Below are positions 1-8,571 of a stretch of 40,168 nt of DNA, piece after piece (within the stretch, counting starts at the first letter, position 1; every line of letters begins with the position of its first letter). The stretch spans positions 1-40,168 of the forward strand of contig JAGSGY010000051.1 of NCBI GenBank assembly GCA_023954855.1, in the 5' to 3' direction. The notes beneath the pieces were generated by a model, which searched no databases, was not told where the DNA came from, and saw only the letters and a program-made list of their open reading frames with translations. Source of the DNA: Pseudomonadota bacterium (GTDB lineage: Bacteria; Myxococcota_A; UBA796; GCA-2862545). The translations under genes were made by a program, and so were the position numbers.

Positions 1-1
1 A

Positions 2-535
2 CTCGGTGACGGTGTAGACGGCTTTGCTGACGACCGCACGGACATTCGCCACTGGGTTCCCTCGGCGCCGGTCGAGGGCCTCGCTGCGGACGCGGTGTGG
101 CTCGATATTGACGCTGGACAGCAGGTTGCTGCCTTGCGACGTGGCAAGGAACTGCTGTACGTCACCGTCGTGAGCTCGGGTACCTCGGGACGCCACGCGA
201 CCCCCCTCGGCATCTACGAACTCACCGACAAGACGGCGTGGGGAGACATGGCGAGTCGCGCCGGTGCGGACGAGGTCTACCACGTCGAGAATGTGCCTTG
301 GGTCGCCCACTTTTGGCCTCGCTACGCCCTTCATGGCGCTTTTTGGCACTGGGGCTTCGGCAACCGCGCCAGCCACGGCTGCATCAACCTCGCCCCCCGC
401 GACGCCATTGCATTGCTCGAGGCACTCGAACCGCTTCAGCCGCTCGGCTGGCACTCGGTGTACGCGACAGACGACCATCCGGGTGCTGTGATTCGCATCC
501 GGGATGGACTGAGCGCCGTACGCGACAAGCGCTAG
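2..535 (+). CDS. L,D-transpeptidase (YkuD fold), 5' end outside window
   Basis: The reading frame is open from the first bases of the window, so the N-terminus is missing. The visible 178 residues hold the C-terminal part of a YkuD catalytic domain. There is an HGAFWHWGFG segment followed by SHGCINL, in which the Cys encoded at 380-382 is the expected nucleophile. Enzymes of this family form 3-3 cross-links in peptidoglycan or attach proteins to it, acting in the periplasm after export. The first Met/Val codon in frame (GTG at 95) is unlikely to be the start because coding sequence continues upstream. The gene converges on the FNT channel gene and the two share the bases CTAG for their stop codons. 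The family is clear; the substrate cannot be read from this fragment. Confidence 0.88.
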   Translation, partial: LGDGVDGFADDRTDIRHWVPSAPVEGLAADAVWLDIDAGQQVAALRRGKELLYVTVVSSGTSGRHATPLGIYELTDKTAWGDMASRAGADEVYHVENVPWVAHFWPRYALHGAFWHWGFGNRASHGCINLAPRDAIALLEALEPLQPLGWHSVYATDDHPGAVIRIRDGLSAVRDKR

Positions 536-1359
536 CGAGCGCGTAGGTAGACGGACCAGTAGACGAGGCCGACCAGGACGCTTCCGCCGAGGATGTTGCC
601 GATGGTGACGGGCAGAAGGTTCGAGACCAGAAAGGCGTCCACCGTCAGCGCGGGGTAGTCCGCGGCGCTCGCGCCGATATCGGTCCAGAAGCTCGCTGGA
701 GCACCGTGCTTGATCAGCAGGGCCATCGGTACGAAGTACAGGTTGGCGATGGAGTGCTCGAAGCCGGCTGCGACGAATGCGGCGATGGGCGGCACGATCA
801 CCGCCACGCGGTCGACGGTGGTTCTTGCGCTGAAGGCGAGCCAGACGGCCAGGCAGACGAGCACATTGCAGAGCACACCAAGGGCGATGGCCTCGAGGGG
901 AGCCAGGCTGCACTTTGCCTCGGCGATTGCAAGTGCGGTGGAGCCGACGGACCCACCGCCGAGCTTGTACTGACCCGCCGCGAAGTTCAGGACGGCGGTC
1001 CCCACGCCACCGACCAAGTTTCCGGCGAAGACGACGGACCAGTTCCGGAGAATGCCGGCCGTCGTGACCCGGCCGGAAGCCCAGGCCATGACGATCAGGT
1101 TGTTCCCCGTGAACAGCTCAGCGCCGCCGACGATGACGAGCACGAGTCCGAGCGAGAACACCGTCCCGGACAAGACGCGCGTGACGCCGAACGGCAGTGT
1201 CGAACCCGCCACCGCCGTCGTAGCAAAGATGGCCCCGAGAGCGATGAATGCACCGGCAAGCACCGCGAGGGTGAACGTCTTGCCCACCGGCATCGCAACC
1301 TTGGCGACGCCGATCTGTTCGGCCTTCTCGGCCATCTCGGGGGGGAGCAGTGCGTCCAT
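532..1359 (-). CDS. Formate/nitrite transporter family channel (FocA/NirC-like)
   Basis: This 275-residue membrane protein has the length and six hydrophobic segments of the FNT family, pentameric inner-membrane channels for formate, nitrite or hydrosulfide. Family marks are visible: GAELFTGN at residues 79-86 and FEHSIANLYFVP at 200-211. His202 lies at the position of the gating histidine of FocA. A Cys-containing LGVLCN segment lies at about 160-165. The start ATG at 1359 gives a normal short cytoplasmic N-terminus rich in charged residues. It stands alone between an L,D-transpeptidase and a tRNA gene. No formate dehydrogenase, pyruvate formate-lyase or nitrite reductase is nearby, so the substrate cannot be assigned. 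Confidence 0.93.
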   Translation of the reverse strand: MDALLPPEMAEKAEQIGVAKVAMPVGKTFTLAVLAGAFIALGAIFATTAVAGSTLPFGVTRVLSGTVFSLGLVLVIVGGAELFTGNNLIVMAWASGRVTTAGILRNWSVVFAGNLVGGVGTAVLNFAAGQYKLGGGSVGSTALAIAEAKCSLAPLEAIALGVLCNVLVCLAVWLAFSARTTVDRVAVIVPPIAAFVAAGFEHSIANLYFVPMALLIKHGAPASFWTDIGASAADYPALTVDAFLVSNLLPVTIGNILGGSVLVGLVYWSVYLRAR

Positions 1360-1398
1360 GGGGCTCTCGCAGTTGGCTTCCAGGCGGTGCGTGGAAAC

Positions 1399-1474
1399 TG
1401 GTACCCCCGAGAGGAATCGAACCTCCGACCTTCGGATTAGGAATCCGCTGCTCTATCCACTGAGCTACGGGGGC
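1399..1474 (-). tRNA. tRNA-Arg (anticodon CCU)
   Basis: Read on the minus strand this is a 76-base cloverleaf. Its seven-base acceptor stem begins GCCCCCG and pairs with CGGGGGU, with a terminal G-U pair. The D arm contains AGCTCAGTGGATAGAGC and the T arm contains GGAGGTTCGATTCCTC. The anticodon loop TTCCTAA gives CCU, reading the Arg codon AGG. The terminal anticodon-stem pair appears to be a G-A mismatch. The discriminator base is A and the CCA end is genomically encoded (1399-1401). It lies 39 bases upstream of the FNT gene on the same strand. Confidence 0.93.
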
Positions 1475-1556
1475 CCGCCGCGACGCTAACTCGACTTCGA
1501 TTGAATGCCGAGAAGGTCATCGTCGTCCTTGCTTCTCTAACGCCAGGGGAAGACAG

Positions 1557-2285
1557 ATGCGTTTCGCGGTGATTTTAGCCTTTCCGCTCGTCGCGGCCTG
1601 CGGGTCTATGGAGCAGCAAGCCTTTGAGCTTCAGCTCGATCCGGAGGACTCGACGGTGCTTCGCGCGGATACCAACGAAGGGGATGTGGCGCTGTATGGC
1701 GTCGAAGGCGGGCTCGTCGAGGTGTTTGGAACCTCGGTGGGGCGCGGTCGAAACAGCGACAAGGCCCGTGAGGCACTCGCTACCAATCGTTGGGGCGGTT
1801 CGGTCGACGACGGCGTCGTTCGCCTCTTCGGCGAAGCCGGCTCCCGGGGAGAGGTCGAGCTGCACGTCGAGGCGCCGCGGCTCCTCTCGGCCGATGTGAT
1901 CGCTGGTGGCCTTGCGACGCTGCAAGACATCGAGGGCTCGCACGTTGCGACCGCCGATCGAATCGTCACGCGAAGGGTCATCGGCGACGCTGACTTCTAC
2001 GCGCGGAGCGGTGGGCTCGACGTCGAGATCTGGCCCTATCTCGAAGGCGAGGTGCGACTGCAGTCCCATGGGGGCGACGTCATCGTGTACTTGCCCTACG
2101 GCGCGGACTACGACCTTCAGGTCTTCGGCGACGCGGAGCACGAGCTGACGGTGGCGGATCTTGGGTTCGACTTCACCCACCTCGGGGCCGGCTACTTCGC
2201 CGGAGAGCGCGGAAACGGTCGAGTAGATGTGTCGATTCACGTAGAAGGTGGGTCGGTCGAGGTGCGAGAGTCTCTCGCCAGATAG
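1557..2285 (+). CDS. Putative lipoprotein, DUF4097-like beta-repeat protein
   Basis: The 242-residue product starts with a short signal ending in the lipobox VAAC (Cys15), so it should be a lipid-anchored envelope protein. The ATG at 1557 follows AGGGGAAG at good spacing. The rest is rich in short alternating beta strands with Gly/Asp turns, and lines such as GVVRLFGEAG and GGDVIVYLP resemble DUF4097-type repeated beta structure. That match is by general pattern only. It lies 18 bases upstream of the kinase gene and is probably co-transcribed with it, so it may be an envelope partner of that kinase. No catalytic motif is visible. Confidence 0.8.
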   Translation: MRFAVILAFPLVAACGSMEQQAFELQLDPEDSTVLRADTNEGDVALYGVEGGLVEVFGTSVGRGRNSDKAREALATNRWGGSVDDGVVRLFGEAGSRGEVELHVEAPRLLSADVIAGGLATLQDIEGSHVATADRIVTRRVIGDADFYARSGGLDVEIWPYLEGEVRLQSHGGDVIVYLPYGADYDLQVFGDAEHELTVADLGFDFTHLGAGYFAGERGNGRVDVSIHVEGGSVEVRESLAR

Positions 2286-2303
2286 ACTGTCCCTGGAGGA
2301 TTT

Positions 2304-4985
2304 ATGCTGGAACCAGGCGAGGTGATCGACCGCTACACCGTCGAGGAGATCCTCGGGCAGGGTGGCATGGCTGTCGTCTACCGCGTGCGCCACAACCAGC
2401 TCGATAGCTTCCACGCCATCAAGATCCTCACGATCACGAATCCGAGCATCAAGGACCGCCTGATCCAGGAGGGCAAGGTCCAGGCCTCGCTGCGCCACCC
2501 GAACATCGTGGCCGTGACCGACGTGCTCGAGATCCGCGGCGCTCCGGGTTTGGTGATGGAGTTCATCGAGGGACCGGGTCTCGATGAGTGGCTCGAGCAA
2601 CACGAACCCACGGTCGACGACTCGATCCGCATCTTCGAAGCGATGGCGCTAGGCGTCGCGCACGCCCATGACAAGGGTGTTGTGCACCGCGACCTGAAGC
2701 CCGCCAACGTCCTCATGGCGCCCGCTTCAGGGGCATGGGTGCCGAAGGTCGCCGACTTTGGCCTGGCCAAGGCCGTCACCGAAGATGGGTCCATGCAGAA
2801 GACGCGCTCCGGCGTGACCATGGGCACCCCTCAGTACATGGCGCCGGAGCAGATCCGCGACGCCAAGAGCGTCGACCAGCGGGCGGATGTGTTCAGTCTC
2901 GGCTGCATTCTCTATGAGCTGGTCTGCGGGCGGCCGCCCTTCGTCGGTCCCGACATCCTGTCGATCTTCAATGCCGTCGCCTCTGGCAGCTTTCCGGCGG
3001 CGGTCAGTCTGGTCCCCGATCTGCCTCCGGGCGTGCGCGATGCGATCGAAGGGGCGCTGGTCGTAGACCGAGACAACCGTATCGGGAGCGTCGCTGAGAT
3101 GCTTCAAGTCCTTCGGGGAGCGCCGCTGTCTGCGGCCACCTCACAGGCGCGTCACGAGCGGCTGAGTGGCGGACCGAAGACCTGGGCACCCGACTCTCCA
3201 GGAATGGCGGTCGCGGCAAGTGCGGTGTCTCGTGCCGCCTCCCGTGCGGGCAGCCCGTCTGGCGGCACGATCGACCCCGGATCGGCGGCCTCGTTCGGCG
3301 GGAGCGGACCCAAGAAGCGCCGCGTGGGCATGATGGTCGGTGGAGGCCTGATTGTCGTCAGCGGCGTGGCGGGCCTCGCGGTGGCGGGTCTCGCCGGTGG
3401 TGCGCTGTTCGCTTCGAACGCGGTCGAGACCTCGGTGGCCGACACTCTGGCACGCAGCGGCGACCTCTCCGCGAGCGACGTCTCTCTCGGGCCCACAGGC
3501 TTGGTGCTCACCGATTTCGCCATCGACGGCCCCGATGGGGAGCCCGTTCTTACGGCCAAGTCGCTGAGCTTCGAGGCTAATCCCTCCGCCTTTCGGGGAA
3601 GTGATTGGCAGGTGTCCCGTGTCGTGATTAGCGGTGTGGGCGGTGAGCTCCAGCGCGGGGTCGATGGCCGTTTCCACCTTGCCGGAACGGCTGAGAAGCG
3701 CCTTCGCGACGGCTTACCCTTTCGCATTCGGGCCGCTGAGCTCGTGATCGAAGAGGGTGAAGTCGATTTGTCGAGCAAGGGCACGCTGCAGGTGGCCTGG
3801 GACAGTGCCTCGCTGACCGACTTCGACCTCAACCTCGACGGCGGTATGGAGTGGAGCTCCAGCGCTGGAACGCTGACTTCCTTGGAGGTTGGAGCCGTTG
3901 AGCCTCTGCTCCGGGTCGAACAGATCTCGGTCGCGGACGGAGACGCCACTCTCGAAGGACTTGAGCTGTGGGTGCGCGGTCGCACCGACGGCATGCTCGA
4001 CCTTCCTCCGGTTCTCGCCGATGAGGTGGCCGATTGGGCCGGCGGTACGCGCCATCAGCCCGAGAGCCGTGACTGGCTCGGCATCGACACGACGTCGCTT
4101 CCGGTGGCGGTGAACCAGGTACACGCGAAAGACGGCACGCTTCACATCATCGATCGCGCAAACGGCGTGAAGACCGTCGGCTGGGACATCGAGCTCGACC
4201 GCGTCGCACTTGGCCCTCGCACGTCCGAGCGCTTCCCCGTCGGGTTGTCGGGTTCGGTCGGGGATGGCCGCATCACACTCGATGGGGACATTGCAGCCGA
4301 TGGCCTGATGCGCTTCGAGATGGGGCTTCGCTACCTTCCCGTCGAGCTGCTCGAACCGTACTTTGCGCCTTCGCTGAAGCAGTACGGCGTCGCGATCGAA
4401 GGCGGTAAGGTCGGCGGAACGATGGCCATGACCGCCCAGCAGAACACTTTCGCCTCGGTGGTCGAACTGACGGGCGAAGACATCGCGTTCACCGGCGCCT
4501 CGCCCACTCGAAAGGGCAAGCGCCTGCTGTCGACTCGGGCGAAAGTCGAGTCGTCGAAGCGGATCGAGGGCAACCTCGCGGGCCCGAAGCTCTCACCCTT
4601 CGCGGCGGTCATCGACCAGATCGAGCAGATGGTCTTCGCTCCGGCCGGCGGCGGCGTGGTGGATGCCGCGCGGGCAGCCGAGCGTGCGAAGGCACAGCGC
4701 CAACGCGAGCGCGACCTGGCGGCGGCACGTGCGGCTGCAGCAGCGGCAGACGTCGAGGCCACCCCGGAAGTTGCGCCCGCACCGGCCCCGGCCGAGCCGA
4801 CCTCGGGAACCTCTATGTCGCGAGGAGGCGAGGGGACGCCCGAGGCCGAGCCGACGACGCCCGAGCCCGAGACGCCTGCGGAGGAGCCCGCTCCGCCAAC
4901 GCCGGAAGAGGCAAAGAAGGTCTGGCAGCAGATGAACCGTGGGGTTCGAGACGCTCTCGATTCGATCCCCATACGGAAGAAGTAG
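2304..4985 (+). CDS. Ser/Thr protein kinase with AsmA/DUF748-like extracytoplasmic domain
   Basis: The protein has 893 residues. Residues 10-275 form a complete Hanks-type kinase: glycine loop GQGGMAVVY (18-26), Lys40 in AIK, Glu56 of helix C, HRDLKPAN (128-135) with catalytic Asp130, DFG at 151-153, then GTPQYMAPE. A Ser/Ala/Gly-rich linker leads to KKRR (337-340) and one membrane segment (about 342-370), so the kinase is inside the cell and the rest is in the periplasm. Residues about 375-770 are beta-rich with motifs such as AKDGTLHIIDRA, which resemble AsmA/DUF748 proteins and not the PASTA or WD40 sensors usually seen. A charged coiled coil and a Pro/Glu/Ala-rich tail follow. The ATG at 2304 has GGAGGA just upstream. 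Kinase activity is well supported; the periplasmic assignment is by motif reading. Confidence 0.93.
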   Translation: MLEPGEVIDRYTVEEILGQGGMAVVYRVRHNQLDSFHAIKILTITNPSIKDRLIQEGKVQASLRHPNIVAVTDVLEIRGAPGLVMEFIEGPGLDEWLEQHEPTVDDSIRIFEAMALGVAHAHDKGVVHRDLKPANVLMAPASGAWVPKVADFGLAKAVTEDGSMQKTRSGVTMGTPQYMAPEQIRDAKSVDQRADVFSLGCILYELVCGRPPFVGPDILSIFNAVASGSFPAAVSLVPDLPPGVRDAIEGALVVDRDNRIGSVAEMLQVLRGAPLSAATSQARHERLSGGPKTWAPDSPGMAVAASAVSRAASRAGSPSGGTIDPGSAASFGGSGPKKRRVGMMVGGGLIVVSGVAGLAVAGLAGGALFASNAVETSVADTLARSGDLSASDVSLGPTGLVLTDFAIDGPDGEPVLTAKSLSFEANPSAFRGSDWQVSRVVISGVGGELQRGVDGRFHLAGTAEKRLRDGLPFRIRAAELVIEEGEVDLSSKGTLQVAWDSASLTDFDLNLDGGMEWSSSAGTLTSLEVGAVEPLLRVEQISVADGDATLEGLELWVRGRTDGMLDLPPVLADEVADWAGGTRHQPESRDWLGIDTTSLPVAVNQVHAKDGTLHIIDRANGVKTVGWDIELDRVALGPRTSERFPVGLSGSVGDGRITLDGDIAADGLMRFEMGLRYLPVELLEPYFAPSLKQYGVAIEGGKVGGTMAMTAQQNTFASVVELTGEDIAFTGASPTRKGKRLLSTRAKVESSKRIEGNLAGPKLSPFAAVIDQIEQMVFAPAGGGVVDAARAAERAKAQRQRERDLAAARAAAAAADVEATPEVAPAPAPAEPTSGTSMSRGGEGTPEAEPTTPEPETPAEEPAPPTPEEAKKVWQQMNRGVRDALDSIPIRKK

Positions 4986-5016
4986 TCGGCCGCTCGCTTC
5001 GGGGTATCGTTCGCGC

Positions 5017-5400
5017 ATGAGTACTGGAACCGCACGCTACCGCTTCGAATTCCGACTTCTCGACTGGGCCGAGGGCTACGTTCGCACCCTCGCCGGATCC
5101 CGACGATCGTTCTTCGTCGGGTTCCGCCAGGACGGGAGCCTACGCCGCCTGTACGTTTCGCTTCCGGGCCACGAGTTCGACGGCGAGGGCAAGCGCCTGC
5201 TCACCGAGGCCTACACGAGCTGGTTTCTGTTCCAGCCGCACGAGGAGGCGGGAGCTGGCTACCTCGAGTGGCTCGATCTCCCGGTCGAAGTTCCGGAGCG
5301 GTGGCTCGGCGAGCGCTTTGGCGCCGAGGACTACCTCGATGTGCGCCACGCCGAGTCGCGGGAAGACTGGCCACGTTCTTGGCGAGTCGTGGTCCGCTAG
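5017..5400 (+). CDS. Hypothetical protein, 127 aa
   Basis: I do not recognise this protein. It is a soluble 127-residue product without signal peptide or membrane segment, rich in Arg, Glu and aromatic residues (YRFEFRLLDWAEGYV near the start). The frame stays open upstream to 4939, overlapping the kinase gene. The ATG at 5017 is preferred because it lies just past the kinase stop, where the product begins MSTGTARYRF. No strong ribosome-binding site precedes it. It is followed by an 81-base gap before the SUMF1 gene. The frame agrees with the local coding direction. Confidence 0.65.
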   Translation: MSTGTARYRFEFRLLDWAEGYVRTLAGSRRSFFVGFRQDGSLRRLYVSLPGHEFDGEGKRLLTEAYTSWFLFQPHEEAGAGYLEWLDLPVEVPERWLGERFGAEDYLDVRHAESREDWPRSWRVVVR

Positions 5401-5481
5401 AACACGCCTTGCCGGTGTGACACGACCGCGCCCCGACGTTACCTGTGGCGTCACGGCGGTGGAGCCGTCTACGGAGGCGAC

Positions 5482-6336
5482 GTGAGCGTGCAGTCCCCTG
5501 AGCTCGATGCAGTTCAGAACCTTGCTCCCAACGAGCGCATTGCTGCGCTGGTCACTCTCGGCAAGCGGGTTCTCGCGGATGGTGGCGACAGCGATGCCAC
5601 GGTCGCGGCGCTTCTCGGTGAGCTCGAGGCCGGCACCGGCACAGCCGCTGAGCGCGTAGAGCTCGGCGAGGTTCTCGGCCAACTCGGCGATCCTCGCGTG
5701 CGCATTCCCGCCGACGAAGAGTACTGGGCCCGTGTTCCCGGCGAAGATGGGGACATCACCATCGGCCGATACCTCGTGACCAACGCCGAGTACCAGGCCT
5801 ACGTCGACGCCGGTGGCTACGAGCCCGGCGAGCACTGGGACGAAGCCGGCCGCGCCTGGCTCGACTCGGTCGAAGATGCCTGGCCCGCTCGCGCACAAGC
5901 CGCCGAGGCGGCCAACTTCATCGTGGCCAACCAGCCCGTCGTCGGTGTGAGCTGGCACGAAGCTTCAGCCTACGCCCGCTTCCACGACTGTCGCTTGCCC
6001 CGCTTCGACGAGCGCCTCTGGGTGGTTCGTGGGGAAGAGCGGCGCCCGTACCCGTGGGGAGCCCCGTTTGGCTCGGGCAACGCCAACACCAAAGAAGAAG
6101 TCATCGGCCGACCGACGGCAGTGGGCCTGTTCCGCAGTGATCGCACGCCTGAGGGTGTGTACGATCTTGCCGGCAACGTGGCCGAGTGGACCGAAGACGG
6201 CTCGGGCGACGATCGCTGGATCCACCCGGGTGCCTGGGACCAACCGTCCATGGCCGCCTGGGCCAAGGCTCGCGAGTACGAGCCCACCACTGCGCGCTGG
6301 GGTGGCCTCGGCTTCCGCCTTGCGCGGGGCAAATGA
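5482..6336 (+). CDS. SUMF1/FGE-fold protein lacking catalytic cysteines
   Basis: Residues about 75-284 carry the formylglycine-generating-enzyme (SUMF1) fold signature: PVVGVSWHEASAYARF, LPRFDERLW, YPWG, VYDLAGNVAEWTED and a final GFRLA. True FGE enzymes have a Cys pair in the last third that carries the copper site. Here the segment between AEWTED and GFRLA has no Cys, so it should not make formylglycine. It is better read as a SUMF1-fold binding or accessory protein. Residues 1-75 are helical. The GTG at 5482 follows GGAGGCGA. Its stop overlaps the next start (ATGA at 6333-6336), so the two genes are translationally coupled. Confidence 0.85.
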   Translation: MSVQSPELDAVQNLAPNERIAALVTLGKRVLADGGDSDATVAALLGELEAGTGTAAERVELGEVLGQLGDPRVRIPADEEYWARVPGEDGDITIGRYLVTNAEYQAYVDAGGYEPGEHWDEAGRAWLDSVEDAWPARAQAAEAANFIVANQPVVGVSWHEASAYARFHDCRLPRFDERLWVVRGEERRPYPWGAPFGSGNANTKEEVIGRPTAVGLFRSDRTPEGVYDLAGNVAEWTEDGSGDDRWIHPGAWDQPSMAAWAKAREYEPTTARWGGLGFRLARGK

Positions 6337-7037
6337 GCAAACAGCGCAAGACCGGTCGCGAGGCCGGGCACAAGAGCGCTAGCGCCCAGAAGGCGCCCGA
6401 GACCAGCACCGAGTCCTTGGTGGGAAACCGCGCAGTCGCCGACCAGTTCTCGGCGACGGAAGTGGACCGCAAGGAGCCGGGTCTCGACACCGTTCGCGAA
6501 GTCGCCTTTCCGCTGATCGAGCGGGCGTCACTCGCACTGCACCTCGAGCCGAAGCCTGCTGCAGAGGTGGAGCGATTCATCGCCATCCTCGAGCGCAGCC
6601 ACTTCGACCGTTCGCACAAGGACGCGCTCATCGACAAGGTCGAGGGCGACCAGGCTGCTGCCATCGCTGTCCAAGACGCGGTGGAGCGAGCGCTGGGCAC
6701 CGTCGACGATGAGCTGCGCAGCGGTGTGATCGATGCGCTCGACAAGGCGTGGACGTCGCTTCACGAGGGCTCGCCGGGTCAGGACAGCTGGGTGCACGGC
6801 GAGGCCACACTGGAGCTGTCCGAAGCCTCACTCGTGGGCCCCGTCGGGGACCGGGCCGGCGGGTTGATTGCCGATCTGGTGAATCACCTGGGTTCGGACG
6901 AGATGAAGCAAGGCCTCGACGAGAAGGGCGCAGGGGCGGCGATCGCCCACTTCTGCCGCAGTGTCGTGCTGGCCTACCACTTCGAAGAAGAAGAAGAAGA
7001 GGAGTTCGGCAGCCTTGCCGGCCCCGAGGAGAGCTGA
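6333..7037 (+). CDS. Hypothetical helical protein, coupled to SUMF1 gene
   Basis: This 234-residue soluble protein is of unknown family. The first 30 residues are basic and Ser/Ala-rich (MSKQRKTGREAGHKS). Then comes a SLVGNRAVADQF stretch, then a long helical region, ending in a run of seven Glu (EEEEEEEFG) close to the C-terminus. The ATG at 6333 overlaps the stop of the SUMF1-fold gene by four bases and the stop overlaps the next ATG (TGATG at 7035-7039). The three genes are therefore almost certainly one translation unit and their products probably act together. No signal peptide or metal site is visible. Confidence 0.75.
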   Translation: MSKQRKTGREAGHKSASAQKAPETSTESLVGNRAVADQFSATEVDRKEPGLDTVREVAFPLIERASLALHLEPKPAAEVERFIAILERSHFDRSHKDALIDKVEGDQAAAIAVQDAVERALGTVDDELRSGVIDALDKAWTSLHEGSPGQDSWVHGEATLELSEASLVGPVGDRAGGLIADLVNHLGSDEMKQGLDEKGAGAAIAHFCRSVVLAYHFEEEEEEEFGSLAGPEES

Positions 7038-7831
7038 TGTCGCTCACGCCGGCCGATCGCGCCGCCTTCCTTGAGATCTTCGCCGATCTCGGTCCCGAGG
7101 GCGACGGCTCTCACGCCGTGGCCTTGCTGAGCCCGCTTCGCGAGCCAGCGATGGCCGAGCTGGGCGACCGCCCGGGTATGGACCAGGTCCGTGCGGGTGT
7201 GCTGCGCACTCTGCCGTTCATGGGCGGACTCGAGGATGCTCACCGCGATGCGGCCATCGCCGCCATCGAGGGCTACGCCGAGGACGTCGCAGAGCCGGAT
7301 CCGGCGGTGCTGCTCGAGCGTGCACCCGCATGGGTGGGCCTCGCGTACCTCGAAGCTCTCGGAGAGCAGGGCTGGACGACCGAAGCCGCTCGCACCGCCG
7401 CGGATCACGCGCGGATCGGCTTTGCGGCTGCCCGCCTCGAGGGTGTGGGTACCGGCGAGGTGCTCTGGGCGCTCGCCGAAGCAGCCGGAGACGTCGGTTG
7501 GACCGACCGAGAGCGCTTTCTGCTCGATGAAGCACGCGGCGCGTCCTTCGAGGACATCGAGAGAGCAGGCGAGGTGGCGCTTCTGTACGCGTTGCGCTGT
7601 CTTCAGGATGGCGATGCCGAGGGTGTGACGTTGCTCGAGGCCGTCGCTTCGCTCGACACGGCGGCGCCGAGGACCCGGATTCACGCTCGCGCCGTGCGCG
7701 GCGCCATTGCCGAAGAATCCGACGAGCCGGCCGCGGCACGCGAGTGGTACGTCGCAGCACGTGCCGAGGTCGATGCCGAAGAGGAGCCCGATGTGGCTGC
7801 ACAGCTCGATGCGGCGATCGCGGCCTTCTAG
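7037..7831 (+). CDS. Hypothetical helical-repeat protein, last of coupled trio
   Basis: The 264-residue product is acidic and almost wholly helical, rich in Ala, Glu and Leu, with paired-helix units that look like degenerate TPR or HEAT repeats. I cannot assign a family. It has no signal peptide, Cys or catalytic motif. The ATG at 7037 overlaps the preceding stop by one base. The longer open frame from 6749 lies inside the neighbouring gene and is not expected to be used. A 92-base gap with a small inverted repeat (CGTTC at 7885-7889 and GAACG at 7893-7897) follows before the next gene. Confidence 0.75.
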   Translation: MSLTPADRAAFLEIFADLGPEGDGSHAVALLSPLREPAMAELGDRPGMDQVRAGVLRTLPFMGGLEDAHRDAAIAAIEGYAEDVAEPDPAVLLERAPAWVGLAYLEALGEQGWTTEAARTAADHARIGFAAARLEGVGTGEVLWALAEAAGDVGWTDRERFLLDEARGASFEDIERAGEVALLYALRCLQDGDAEGVTLLEAVASLDTAAPRTRIHARAVRGAIAEESDEPAAAREWYVAARAEVDAEEEPDVAAQLDAAIAAF

Positions 7832-7923
7832 GCGTGATGTCGGGCGAGCTGGCGCCGCTGGGACCAAGCTGGGGTGAATAGGCGCGTTCGCGGAACGTCG
7901 ACTGAGCAATCAGGAGACCGCCC

Positions 7924-8571
7924 ATGCGCACACTCATTGCACTGCTCGCCCTCTCGATGGCTTCCCCGGCTCTGGCGCAGGAGTCCGCCGACGCCTCCCT
8001 CTCGGCCGAAGAGCTACGGGAGTCGAAGCGCGACCGACGCGATGCGAAGCGCGACCTTCGGAAGCTCCAGCGCGCCATCAAGAAGTGGGAGCGGGCCGCA
8101 GCGAAGCGCCAGTGGGACAAGGCACACAAGCAGGATCCCGTGATCTTCGCCTGGCTCCGTGGCGAGCGTGCCGAGACCCGAGAAGAGATCGAAGAGGCGG
8201 AGGCTGAGTTGGCCTCGTCAAAGCGCGAGGTCCGTCAGGCAAAGCGAGAGGCCGAGGCGGCATCCGCCGGCACGCGCCGCGATGAACGGGCCGACCTACG
8301 CGACGACAAGAAGGATGCCGAGGACGATCAGCGGGACCTGCGTACTGAGCAGGTGCGTCGCGACCGCCTCAAGCGAGTCGCCGAAGACCTTCGCGTTGTG
8401 CAGCCGGCTTTTCGAGAAGGGCGGCCCGGCCCTGCGAAGGCCAAACGCAAGCGCGAGTTGCTGCTTCAGCTCGAGCAGCTGGCGGTGCGGGACCTTCGCC
8501 AAGCGGGGCGTGAAGTCAGCGAGGACAAGGCCGAGCGTATCGAGGACCGTGTCGAGCGTCGAGAGGACTAG
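7924..8571 (+). CDS. Secreted/periplasmic coiled-coil protein
   Basis: The 215-residue protein starts with a clean Sec signal peptide (hydrophobic core LIALLALSMASPALA, cleavage after ALA). The mature part is extremely rich in Lys, Arg, Glu and Asp and reads as a long charged coiled coil, for example REEIEEAEAELASSKREV. This resembles periplasmic structural or spacer proteins, but no family is recognised. The ATG at 7924 follows CAGGAGA. It converges on the next minus-strand gene and both stop codons use the same CTAG at 8568-8571. Confidence 0.75.
   Translation: MRTLIALLALSMASPALAQESADASLSAEELRESKRDRRDAKRDLRKLQRAIKKWERAAAKRQWDKAHKQDPVIFAWLRGERAETREEIEEAEAELASSKREVRQAKREAEAASAGTRRDERADLRDDKKDAEDDQRDLRTEQVRRDRLKRVAEDLRVVQPAFREGRPGPAKAKRKRELLLQLEQLAVRDLRQAGREVSEDKAERIEDRVERRED

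Noticed and set aside
6400-6470. SLVGNRAVADQF resembling the GNRAV leader of injection-system cargo proteins
   Set aside because: A five-residue resemblance is too short, and no sheath, baseplate or spike genes are nearby.
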